From Pararcticibacter amylolyticus (GTDB taxonomy: Bacteria > Bacteroidota > Bacteroidia > Sphingobacteriales > Sphingobacteriaceae): DNA of 64,000 nt. This document shows, piece after piece, positions 52,568 to 60,928 of the stretch; the first letter of the stretch is position 1; every line of letters starts with the position of its first letter. The translations under genes and the position numbers were made by a program. The DNA lies in contig NZ_QEAS01000002.1 of NCBI RefSeq assembly GCF_003130405.1, forward strand, positions 375,581 to 439,580. Reading direction: 5' to 3'. Below the pieces are notes generated by a model. That model saw nothing but the letters and a program-made list of their open reading frames with translations. It was not told where the DNA came from and ran no database searches.

Positions 52568-52618
52568 TTTTGACCATTATTTTTCTCATATTCAATCAAA
52601 TGTGAGAAAAAACTTGTC

Positions 52619-52672
52619 TTAAGCGCATCCTTGCCAGGTATATCTACGCAAAGCTTTCTTTTTTACAAACAT
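52619..52672 (-). CDS. Possible 17-residue leader peptide with strong ribosome-binding site
   Basis: The frame MFVKKKALRRYTWQGCA starts at 52672 and is preceded by GGAAGGTGGGA, an unusually good Shine-Dalgarno sequence for this phylum. It lies 5' to the 24-codon frame on the same predicted transcript. Confidence 0.25.
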   Translation of the reverse strand: MFVKKKALRRYTWQGCA

Positions 52673-52752
52673 TCCCACCTTCCTGCTTGTTAAGTTGTGT
52701 TACTTATTTTTAATGATGAGCTAAAAGGCTTTTATAATGTCATTCCGTCTCT

Positions 52753-52781
52753 TTGAATAGAGCTCCGATACACTATATTTG
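52753..52781 (+). promoter_or_regulatory. Consensus promoter of the signalling operon
   Basis: TTG (52753-52755), 18-base spacer, TATATTTG (52774-52781), a full match to the Bacteroidota consensus, 23 bases before the ATG at 52805. Confidence 0.7.
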
Positions 52782-52804
52782 ACCGAACGGACTTACTGCG
52801 TATA

Positions 52805-54283
52805 ATGATTTTAATAGTTGACGACAAACCGGAAAACATCTTTTCCTTAAAAAAAACACTGGAGATCCATAATTTCAAGGTAGATTCAGCTCTGTCAGGC
52901 GAAGATGCCTTAAAAAAAATACTAAAAAATACATATTCACTCATCATCCTTGATGTACAGATGCCGGGAATGGACGGGTTCGAAGTCGCTGAGACCATTA
53001 GCGGCTACAGCAAATCAAAAGATATCCCGATCATTTTCCTTTCCGCAGTAAATACGGAAAAAAGGTTTATCACGAAGGGATATGCTTCAGGCGGGATAGA
53101 TTACGTCACCAAGCCTGTTGATCCCGATATTTTCATCCTAAAAGTAAAAACCTTACACCGTTTGTATGAGCAAACCAGGGAACTTAATGAAGCACAACTC
53201 GCACTCAGGGCTGAAATAGAATTCCGTAAACAAGCTCAGGCCGAACTTCGTGAAAGGGTTCAGGAGCTTCGTACAATTCTCGAAAGTATCCCGCAAATTG
53301 CCTTTACAGCCAAGAGTGACGGAATAATAGAATTCGTAAATCAGCATTGGTTTGACTACTCTTCTTCTGAAAATGAATTTCCAGCCTCCCATCCTGATGA
53401 TCCATCTGTAGAAAAAGAATGGAAGAAAACATTAAGAAGCGGAGGATCGCTTCAGCTGGAAGTCCGGATAAAGAAGCTGAATGAAGACAGGTACAGATGT
53501 CACCTTTTGAGAGTAAGTCCTGTAAAGGAGTCAAACGAAATTGTAAAATGGGTAGGGACTTTCACGGATATTGAAGAGCAGAAACAAGCAGAAAAAAGGA
53601 AAGATGAGTTTTTAAGTATTGCCAGTCACGAATTAAAAACACCATTAACCAGTATCAAAGCATACATGCAGTTACTTGAACGTTCGTTTGAGGATAACGC
53701 TGCACGCACCGGAGAAACGGGCAAGTATCTGGAGAGGACACAATTGCAGATTGAGAAATTACATAGCCTTATAGCCGATCTGCTCGACGTATCAAAGATT
53801 GAAAGTGGCAAATTAAAATTCAACAAAAAGCTGTTCGAATTCGAACCTTTGCTGGAAAACAGTATCGATATTATAAGACAGACTAACAAAGATATCTCCA
53901 TCATCAGAAAAGGCAGCGCCAATGTGCAGGTGTATGGCGACGAGATAAGGCTCGAACAGGTACTTCTTAATTACCTGACCAACGCTATAAAATATTCTCC
54001 TGACAGCACCGAGGTACACATTGAAAGTCATATCACTCAGGATCATCATCTGTTCGTTCACGTACGCGACTTTGGCGTCGGGATTTCCGGTGATAAAAAA
54101 GCAAACGTCTTTAAAAAGTTCTACCGGGTAGAAGAAACTTCACACAGATTTCAGGGATTAGGTATTGGATTATATATTTGTTCTGAAATCATAAAACGTC
54201 ACAATGGGACATATGGGGTTGAAAGCACCCCGGGTGAAGGATCCGTTTTTTACTTCAGCATACCAGTTATACCAAATGAATAA
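52805..54283 (+). CDS. Response regulator-PAS-histidine kinase
   Basis: A 492-residue soluble protein with the receiver at the N-terminus (1-125; phospho-acceptor Asp50 in LIILDVQMPGMDG), a linking coiled coil (about 125-160), a PAS domain (about 160-260), HisKA with His275 in SIASHELKTPLTS, and HATPase (about 380-490; GIGLYICSEIIKRHNG). It can receive a phosphate from another kinase and has its own kinase core, so it may be an intermediate in a relay. It is the first gene of a five-gene operon. Confidence 0.95.
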   Translation: MILIVDDKPENIFSLKKTLEIHNFKVDSALSGEDALKKILKNTYSLIILDVQMPGMDGFEVAETISGYSKSKDIPIIFLSAVNTEKRFITKGYASGGIDYVTKPVDPDIFILKVKTLHRLYEQTRELNEAQLALRAEIEFRKQAQAELRERVQELRTILESIPQIAFTAKSDGIIEFVNQHWFDYSSSENEFPASHPDDPSVEKEWKKTLRSGGSLQLEVRIKKLNEDRYRCHLLRVSPVKESNEIVKWVGTFTDIEEQKQAEKRKDEFLSIASHELKTPLTSIKAYMQLLERSFEDNAARTGETGKYLERTQLQIEKLHSLIADLLDVSKIESGKLKFNKKLFEFEPLLENSIDIIRQTNKDISIIRKGSANVQVYGDEIRLEQVLLNYLTNAIKYSPDSTEVHIESHITQDHHLFVHVRDFGVGISGDKKANVFKKFYRVEETSHRFQGLGIGLYICSEIIKRHNGTYGVESTPGEGSVFYFSIPVIPNE

Positions 54284-54328
54284 CATTTAAGACAGACTAC
54301 CGGATACGCAAAAGATTTTATATTTCAT

Positions 54329-57300
54329 ATGAAAGCAACTATTACACGAAATCTGCGGATTGGCTATGGACTTTCTCTCTTTTTATTGATTGTCAGTTCA
54401 ATAGCCTCTTATGTTTGCATCGCGAACCTCCTGAATAGTTCAAAAATGGTAAACCACACCAGCCAGCTTATACTTGAGCTGGAGAATACGATTTCCATTT
54501 TGAAGGATGCAGAGACAGGCCAGCGCGGATACCTGTTAACAGGTATTGATCAGTTCCTTGAACCATACAACGGTGCATTCGAGAGGGCTGAATCTTCCGT
54601 CAGGATAATACGGAAAATGACCAGTGATAATCCCGTTCAGCAAAAGAACTGCGATGAACTGGAATCGATTATCACGGAACGGCTTAAGCGGCTCGACGAT
54701 ATATTGGTGATGAAAAGGGAAAACCGGGCAATCACAGCGAACGACATGCTCGATGGCAAAACCAGTATGGACGCCGCCAGGCGCCTGGTTAAGCGGATGC
54801 AGGATATGGAAACAGAGTTACTAACCTCACGCTCCGAGACGTTGAACCGCTTCGCCGCCTATACTCCGGTTCTTATTATTCTCGCTGCAATTCTTTCGGT
54901 CATCATCACCATTGTTTCTTACTTAAGAGCTTCCAAAGATTTCGATCAAAGGGCAGAGTTATATAATGCCCTTCAGAAAAAAGAGCATGAACTCACTACC
55001 AGGATTGAAATTATTGAAGACGTTGCAGAAAAAATATCTAAAGGAGATTATAAAACACGAATCGTGAACGAGAACGAAAAGGACAACCTGGGAAGCCTTG
55101 CAGCTTCGTTGAATAAAATGGCTGAGTCACTTGAGTATTCCTTCAGGATTGTATCCGACAAGGAATGGCTCCAGACAGGCATCGCTTCCCTGAACGATAA
55201 AATGATCAGTGTGGTAGATGTAGAGCCGCTCGCACAAAATATCATTCGCTTTATTGCAGAGTATACCGGCAGCCAGGTAGGTGCCTTTTATTTGCTGGAG
55301 AACGAAGATACTCTTCAGCTGACAGGGGCCTATTCTTTAGATAACAGCGCAAAAAAAATAAATATTAAAAAGGACCAGGGTGTCGTCGGACAATGCCTGA
55401 AGGACAAAAAACAAATAATCATCACAGACATTCCCGAAGATACGTTAAGAATAAGTACCGCAAGTGCCGATATCACCCCCGCGACAATCATTGTATTCCC
55501 GGTGATGTTTGAAAATAAGATCATGGGGGTGATTGAACTGGGCTCCATTATGGAATACAGCGTCCTGGAACTTGAATACCTTAACACAGCTGCACATAAC
55601 ATCGGAATAGCCATTAACACGGCTCAAAGCCGTCAAAAACTGCAGGAGCTGCTCGAAGAGACCCAGGCACAGTCTGAAGAGCTGCAGGCCCAGCATAGTG
55701 AACTTGAGAACCTGAATACCGAGCTGGAAGCTCAGACTCAAAAGTTACAGGCATCTGAAGAAGAACTTAAAGTACAGCAGGAGGAACTGCTGCAGGCAAA
55801 CCAGGAACTCGAAGAGCGAAGCAAAGCGCTTGAAGAGAAAAACCAGCTGATCGTTGAAAGGAACCTTGATATACAGAAAAAGGCTGAGGAGCTTGAAGTA
55901 AGTACAAAATACAAATCGGAATTCCTGGCTAATATGTCGCACGAGCTGCGTACTCCGCTTAATTCAATCCTCCTTCTTTCAAGGCTGCTGTCTGAAAATA
56001 ACGACACCAACCTGAATGACGAACAAATTGAGTACGCCAAAGTCATCAACACCTCCGGAAACGGATTGCTTGCCCTCATTGATGAGATCCTCGACTTATC
56101 AAAAATAGAAGCAGGAAAGATGGATCTCGAGTTTGCGGATGTTGCGTTATCAGACATACTCTCCGACATGAAATCCTTGTTCTCTCCGATAGCACGGGAA
56201 AAGAACCTTGAATTCATTACGGAAATCAAAGAAGATCTTCCTGAAAAAATCAGGATCGATAAGATGAGACTGGAGCAGATCCTGAAGAATTTGCTTTCTA
56301 ACGCGCTGAAGTTCACTTCCAGGGGCTCTGTTACTTTATCGGTTTCTCCAGCTAAGAAGAATTACGTCAATATTTCTGTAAAAGATACCGGAATTGGGAT
56401 CCCGGCAGAAAAGCAGGACCATATTTTCGAGGCATTTCAACAGGCAGACGGGTCGACAAGGAGAAAATACGGAGGCACTGGCCTGGGCTTATCGATCAGC
56501 AGGGAGCTGGCGAAATTATTAGGCGGAGAGATCAGGCTGACCAGCGAACCGGACAGGGGAAGTGAATTCACCGTAATAGTGCCGGTATCACCCGAAGTGA
56601 TTGAAAACGAGGCACCACAGTTATCTTTACCCGAACTGATAGCTGAAGCATTTCCTCAAAAACCACATCAGGAGTCCGAAAGCGGAGCTGCAGAAAAAAA
56701 GAAGTTTGTAGTACCCTTTATCCCAAGTACTGTGCCCGACGACAGGGACAATATTACGGAAAATGACAAAATAATACTGATCGTTGAAGACGACACGGGG
56801 TTTGCCAGAGCACTACTGGAATACACCCACCGCAATAACTATAAGGGGATTATCGCAGTGAGGGGCGATGAAGGAATTGATATGGCAAGAGCTTACAAGC
56901 CCCAGGCCATCCTGCTCGATATCCAGCTGCCTGTAAAAGACGGATGGGAAGTGATGGAAGAGCTGAAAGGCGATCCGCAGACCAGGCATATTCCAGTACA
57001 CATGATGTCGTCTATGGAAGCAAAAAAAGAAAGTCTTGTTAAAGGAGCGATAGACTTCATTAATAAACCTCTCGCTATTGATGAAATGAAAAGGATCTTC
57101 ACCCGGATCGAGGACGCTCTGAACAGGCATCCTAAAAAGGTCCTGATCATTGAAGAGAACCCGAAGCATGCAAAAGCGCTGGCTTACTTCCTGGAATCGT
57201 CAAACGTTACACCAGAAATTAAGGGGTCGGTAACGGAAGGTGTCGAGGCACTGATGAAAGACAGCATCAATTGTGTTATCCTGGATATGGGCATTCCCGA

Positions 57301-57949
57301 TATGTCGGCCTACGAGACCCTTGAAACCGTGAAGAAGACGCCGGGCCTTGAAAACCTTCCAATCATCATTTTTACGGGTAAGAATTTATCCAAAGCAGAG
57401 GAAAGCAGGATAAAGCAATATGCAGACAGTATTGTCATGAAAACTGCACACTCTTATCAAAGAATTCTTGATGAAGTGGCATTGTTCCTTCATCTTGTTG
57501 CAGAAAAACAGGTACCTGAAAAAACTGATTCGAAAAAGAAGAACCTGGTCGTGTTAAATGAAGTACTGAAAGACAAGACCGTACTGATTGCCGATGACGA
57601 CGTCAGGAACATCTTCTCCCTTAGTAAAGCCCTGGAACAGCTGAAAATGAAAGTCATATCCGCCACCGACGGAAAGGAAGCTCTTCGCGTTCTTGAAGAG
57701 AACCCGCAAACCGATGTTGTGCTGATGGACATGATGATGCCCGAAATGGATGGCTATGAAAGTACTGCTCTGATCCGGAGAAACCCCAAGTTCAGGAATA
57801 TTCCGATACTGGCGGTTACGGCAAAAGCGATGGTTGGCGATAGGGAAAAATGCATAAAAGCCGGTGCCTCTGACTATATCTCGAAACCTGTCGATATAGA
57901 TCAGTTAATTTCTCTTCTACGGGTATGGCTTTATGATAAATCAATGTAA
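54329..57949 (+). CDS. CHASE3 hybrid histidine kinase with GAF and three receiver domains
   Basis: A 1206-residue inner membrane sensor kinase. Order: transmembrane helix (about 9-31), periplasmic CHASE3 (about 35-170; ETGQRGYLLTG is its signature), second helix (about 177-199), HAMP (about 200-270), GAF (about 290-435), long coiled coil (435-530), HisKA with His538 in NMSHELRTPLNS, HATPase (about 640-760; GTGLGLSISRELAKLLGG), then three receivers (about 813-930, 935-1050, 1083-1206). Receivers 1 and 3 have the phospho-acceptor Asp (LLDIQLP, LMDMMMPEMDG); the middle one has ILDMGIPDMSA, so Asp is present but the surrounding motif is degenerate. The cue sensed by CHASE3 is unknown. Confidence 0.96.
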   Translation: MKATITRNLRIGYGLSLFLLIVSSIASYVCIANLLNSSKMVNHTSQLILELENTISILKDAETGQRGYLLTGIDQFLEPYNGAFERAESSVRIIRKMTSDNPVQQKNCDELESIITERLKRLDDILVMKRENRAITANDMLDGKTSMDAARRLVKRMQDMETELLTSRSETLNRFAAYTPVLIILAAILSVIITIVSYLRASKDFDQRAELYNALQKKEHELTTRIEIIEDVAEKISKGDYKTRIVNENEKDNLGSLAASLNKMAESLEYSFRIVSDKEWLQTGIASLNDKMISVVDVEPLAQNIIRFIAEYTGSQVGAFYLLENEDTLQLTGAYSLDNSAKKINIKKDQGVVGQCLKDKKQIIITDIPEDTLRISTASADITPATIIVFPVMFENKIMGVIELGSIMEYSVLELEYLNTAAHNIGIAINTAQSRQKLQELLEETQAQSEELQAQHSELENLNTELEAQTQKLQASEEELKVQQEELLQANQELEERSKALEEKNQLIVERNLDIQKKAEELEVSTKYKSEFLANMSHELRTPLNSILLLSRLLSENNDTNLNDEQIEYAKVINTSGNGLLALIDEILDLSKIEAGKMDLEFADVALSDILSDMKSLFSPIAREKNLEFITEIKEDLPEKIRIDKMRLEQILKNLLSNALKFTSRGSVTLSVSPAKKNYVNISVKDTGIGIPAEKQDHIFEAFQQADGSTRRKYGGTGLGLSISRELAKLLGGEIRLTSEPDRGSEFTVIVPVSPEVIENEAPQLSLPELIAEAFPQKPHQESESGAAEKKKFVVPFIPSTVPDDRDNITENDKIILIVEDDTGFARALLEYTHRNNYKGIIAVRGDEGIDMARAYKPQAILLDIQLPVKDGWEVMEELKGDPQTRHIPVHMMSSMEAKKESLVKGAIDFINKPLAIDEMKRIFTRIEDALNRHPKKVLIIEENPKHAKALAYFLESSNVTPEIKGSVTEGVEALMKDSINCVILDMGIPDMSAYETLETVKKTPGLENLPIIIFTGKNLSKAEESRIKQYADSIVMKTAHSYQRILDEVALFLHLVAEKQVPEKTDSKKKNLVVLNEVLKDKTVLIADDDVRNIFSLSKALEQLKMKVISATDGKEALRVLEENPQTDVVLMDMMMPEMDGYESTALIRRNPKFRNIPILAVTAKAMVGDREKCIKAGASDYISKPVDIDQLISLLRVWLYDKSM

Positions 57950-57956
57950 ATCTGTT

Positions 57957-58337
57957 ATGCAACGCTATATTTTAATTATCGATGATGAGCCACGCAATAT
58001 TTTTGCACTGGTGGCTGTCCTTAAATCAAAGGGGTACAGGTGTCTGACTGCAAATGGCGCCGCAGAAGGTTTGAAGATTTTGCAGACGAGGGAGGATATT
58101 GGCATAATTCTTATGGATATGATGATGCCTGATATGGATGGCTACGAAGCTATGAGCTGGATCAGAAATGAAAAATCTCTCGCCGATGTACCCATCATCG
58201 CTGTAACAGCGCAGGCAATGGTAGGCGATCGCGAAAAATGCCTGAACGCCGGCGCTAATGCCTATATATCGAAACCGATAGACGTAGATGCGCTTGAAGA
58301 CCTGTTGAAAAGATTTTTAAGAATTTACGATAACTAA
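57957..58337 (+). CDS. Single-domain response regulator
   Basis: A 126-residue stand-alone receiver. The acid pocket is IIDDEPRN, phospho-acceptor Asp is in ILMDMMMPDMDGYE, and the conserved Lys is in YISKPIDVDAL. It has no output domain, so it acts by protein contact like CheY or Spo0F. It is strikingly similar to the third receiver of the kinase just upstream (shared MDMMMPxMDGYE and AMVGDREKC segments). The ATG at 57957 gives a 7-base gap after the kinase stop and places the first strand correctly; an ATG at 57933 would lie inside the previous gene. Confidence 0.93.
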   Translation: MQRYILIIDDEPRNIFALVAVLKSKGYRCLTANGAAEGLKILQTREDIGIILMDMMMPDMDGYEAMSWIRNEKSLADVPIIAVTAQAMVGDREKCLNAGANAYISKPIDVDALEDLLKRFLRIYDN

Positions 58338-59159
58338 ATGGAGCAAAATGCATTAAAGGACACTGATGTAGAAACATTACTGAATGACTTACTGGAACTG
58401 TACGGGTATGATTTTACAGAGTATTCAAAAGCATCAATCAAAAGGAGAGTAAACCGCTTATATATATTAGACCGATTTTTAAGCTTTGCAGAGTTCAGAT
58501 ACAGGATCAAGGCAGACCCGGATTATCTGAAACGGTTTGTGGAGCAGATCACGGTAACAGTAACCGAGATGTTTCGTGATCCGCCATTCTACAAGTCTTT
58601 GCGGGAAAACGTACTGCCGACACTAGGAACGTATCCGTTCATCAGGATCTGGCATGCAGGGTGTTCCTCAGGCGAAGAAGTCTATTCGATGGCTGTTCTT
58701 CTCGAAGAAGCAAATCTTCTTCACAAATCTTTACTCTATGCAACAGACATAAACCCCGAGGTTCTTGACAAAGCAAGGAAAGGGATCTTCTCTTTAGCTC
58801 ACATGAAGCAATATTCAGAAAATTATATTTCTTCAGGCGGAAAAAAGGAATTCTCCCAGTATTACACGGCGAATTACGACAAAGTGATATTTGACGACAG
58901 ATTCCGGAAAAAAATGATCTTTTCTACTCACAATCTGGTTTCAGACCGCTCTTTCAACGTATTTCAGCTTATTTTATGCCGGAATGTACTAATCTATTTT
59001 GACAAGGACCTTCAAACACGGGTATTTGATTTATTTGAGGAGAGCCTTGAAAATCTTGGCTTCCTGGCTTTGGGTTCAAAAGAAACACTCCGGTTTTCTA
59101 ATATAGCAGCGCGGTTCAAGCAGACAGACAAAGAAAAGATATGGCGAAAAATAGCTTAG
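58338..59159 (+). CDS. CheR-family protein-glutamate methyltransferase
   Basis: A 273-residue SAM-dependent methyltransferase. An N-terminal helical domain (1-75; SIKRRVNRLYI contains the basic patch used to grip receptor helices) precedes the Rossmann domain. The SAM-binding glycine motif is in IWHAGCSSGEEVYSMA, followed by LYATDINPEVLDKARKG and FQLILCRNVLIYF. CheR methylates glutamates of chemoreceptors, but no receptor is encoded here. Its ATG abuts the stop of the receiver gene and its end overlaps cheB by 19 bases. Confidence 0.95.
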   Translation: MEQNALKDTDVETLLNDLLELYGYDFTEYSKASIKRRVNRLYILDRFLSFAEFRYRIKADPDYLKRFVEQITVTVTEMFRDPPFYKSLRENVLPTLGTYPFIRIWHAGCSSGEEVYSMAVLLEEANLLHKSLLYATDINPEVLDKARKGIFSLAHMKQYSENYISSGGKKEFSQYYTANYDKVIFDDRFRKKMIFSTHNLVSDRSFNVFQLILCRNVLIYFDKDLQTRVFDLFEESLENLGFLALGSKETLRFSNIAARFKQTDKEKIWRKIA

Positions 59160-59749
59160 CCTCACCAGTTGATCTTGTGGTAATCGGGGGTTCTGCCGGC
59201 AGTCTTGACGTGATCCTTCGCATGCTTCCACCGCTCAGTCACGACCTTCGCTTTCCTGTGATCATCGTTCTCCACAGGAAGAGCACTTTTGATTCGAGCC
59301 TCAGCGATCTTTTCGCGACAAGAACCTCTCTTACTGTAAAAGAAGCTGAAGAAAAAGAATATTTGAGGCCGGGCGTCATCTACCTGGCTCCCGCAGATTA
59401 TCATTTGCTCGTAGAAAAGAATCTGACTCTTTCCCTGGACTACTCAGAAAAAGTAAACTATTCAAGGCCTTCTATTGACGTAACCTTTCAAACCGCAGCA
59501 GATGCGCTGGAAGGTAATCTGGCCGGAATACTCCTCTCAGGTGCTAACGCAGACGGAGCGCTGGGACTGAAAACGATCCATTCAGCCGGAGGCATAACAG
59601 CTGCTCAGAACCCCGGTTCGGCAGAAATGCCTTATATGCCCAACCAGGCCCTGGCCTTAAGTGTTGTCGACTATATCCTCAATATTGATGAGATAGCTTA
59701 CTTTGTCAATAAGCTATCTGATAGTAAAACAAAATTTCACTCGGAATAA
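59141..59749 (+). CDS. CheB-type protein-glutamate methylesterase (catalytic domain only)
   Basis: A 202-residue protein containing just the CheB methylesterase domain. The Ser is in IGGSAGSLD (about residue 18), His in IIVLHRKS (about 45), and Asp in SGANADGALGLK (about 142). The regulatory receiver domain of classical CheB (about 350 residues) is absent; the neighbouring single receiver might replace it in trans. It would remove methyl groups added by CheR or deamidate glutamines on a partner. Its last 13 bases overlap the end of the convergent lysA gene. Confidence 0.93.
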   Translation: MAKNSLASPVDLVVIGGSAGSLDVILRMLPPLSHDLRFPVIIVLHRKSTFDSSLSDLFATRTSLTVKEAEEKEYLRPGVIYLAPADYHLLVEKNLTLSLDYSEKVNYSRPSIDVTFQTAADALEGNLAGILLSGANADGALGLKTIHSAGGITAAQNPGSAEMPYMPNQALALSVVDYILNIDEIAYFVNKLSDSKTKFHSE

Positions 59750-60891
59750 AGGAACCTTATTTCATCCCTGAGATTATACCGTGACGCCATCACTTCTCCA
59801 TAAGCACCGGCAGTTCGTATGGCAACCAGATCTCCCCGCTCCGACTCAGGCAATTCCACCTCTTTCCCAAAGCAGTCTGTAGATTCGCAGATCGGCCCTA
59901 CCACATCATACCTGACCAGACCTTCGTTCTCCGCCTTCGAAATATTCTCTATCTTATGGTAAGCCTGATACAGCGCAGGACGCATTAACTCTGTCATTCC
60001 TGCATCGAGAACCAGGAAATTCTTCTTAATGCCCTTTTTTACATACAGCACCCGGCTTATCAGCGAGCCGCAGGCAGCAACCAGAGCTCTTCCGAGTTCA
60101 AAATGAACTTCCTGTCCGTGCTTTCGTTCAAGGAACTGGTTAAATATTCCGAAATATCCTTTGAAATCCGCAATTGAATGGACATCAGGTTGATAGTAAT
60201 CAATACCAAGCCCACCTCCCACGTTCAGCACCCGGATATTGAATCCTCTTTCTTCAAACCAGACCTTGATCTCATTCACCTTAACGCATAAACTCTTAAA
60301 TACATTAAGATCGGTGATCTGCGATCCGATATGAAAATGGATCCCCTCAAGCCACAGCGCCTTTGCATGAGTGAGAACCTCGGCACACGCGGGGAGCTCC
60401 CACTGATTAATGCCAAATTTATTCTCGGCCAGGCCGGTTGTAATATTGTGATGGGTATGAGCATCCACATTAGGATTGATTCTAAGGGCTACCCGCGCCT
60501 TCTTCCCTGCTTTCAATGCCAGATCATTGATCACTTCCAGTTCCTGGACAGATTCGACGTTAAAGCAAAAAATATTGTGATTCAGGGCCTCAGTTATTTC
60601 GCGGTCAGACTTACCCACCCCTGCAAACACAACCTTTTCAGGAGAAAACCCGATCTCAATAGCCTTATTCACCTCGTTGCCACTTACACAATCAGCGCCA
60701 AAGCCTGCATCCTTTACTAACTGGAGGATGCGGGAATTAAAATTAGCTTTCATGGCATAGTGCACATGAAAGCCGTAAGATGCAGCCGCCTCTGCGCACT
60801 CACTTAATGTCTGCTTCAATAATGGCAGATCATAATGATAAAACGGAGTCTGTTCAGACTCAAAACGGCCTGATATATCTTTAGAAAACAT
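59737..60891 (-). CDS. lysA: Diaminopimelate decarboxylase
   Basis: A 384-residue PLP enzyme of the alanine racemase-like fold. The PLP Lys is in HYAMKANFN (near residue 48). ALRINPNVDAHTHHNITTG, GIHFHIGSQI, LNVGGGLGIDY and PICESTDCFGKE are typical LysA signatures, the last providing the active-site Cys. It makes L-lysine from meso-diaminopimelate, the last step of the pathway. It follows the aspartate kinase gene by 37 bases, forming a likely lysine operon. Ornithine decarboxylase of the same fold is an alternative but the CESTD motif favours LysA. Confidence 0.93.
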   Translation of the reverse strand: MFSKDISGRFESEQTPFYHYDLPLLKQTLSECAEAAASYGFHVHYAMKANFNSRILQLVKDAGFGADCVSGNEVNKAIEIGFSPEKVVFAGVGKSDREITEALNHNIFCFNVESVQELEVINDLALKAGKKARVALRINPNVDAHTHHNITTGLAENKFGINQWELPACAEVLTHAKALWLEGIHFHIGSQITDLNVFKSLCVKVNEIKVWFEERGFNIRVLNVGGGLGIDYYQPDVHSIADFKGYFGIFNQFLERKHGQEVHFELGRALVAACGSLISRVLYVKKGIKKNFLVLDAGMTELMRPALYQAYHKIENISKAENEGLVRYDVVGPICESTDCFGKEVELPESERGDLVAIRTAGAYGEVMASRYNLRDEIRFLYSE

Positions 60892-60928
60892 TCTTTGAAT
60901 TATCCTTCTCCGGAAGGTCCGGATTTAA

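Larger units (their letters stand above)
52017..52804. other. 788-base intergenic region with a hidden minus-strand transcript
   Basis: No gene of ordinary size. It holds an orphan minus-strand terminator (52459-52484), two very short minus-strand frames in front of it, a 27-codon plus-strand frame at 52285-52368 (MSPSDCKYFHSIKDW at its start), and the promoter of the signalling operon (52753-52781). The left part (52017-52280) is AT-rich and featureless apart from being upstream of the coiled-coil gene. Confidence 0.5.
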
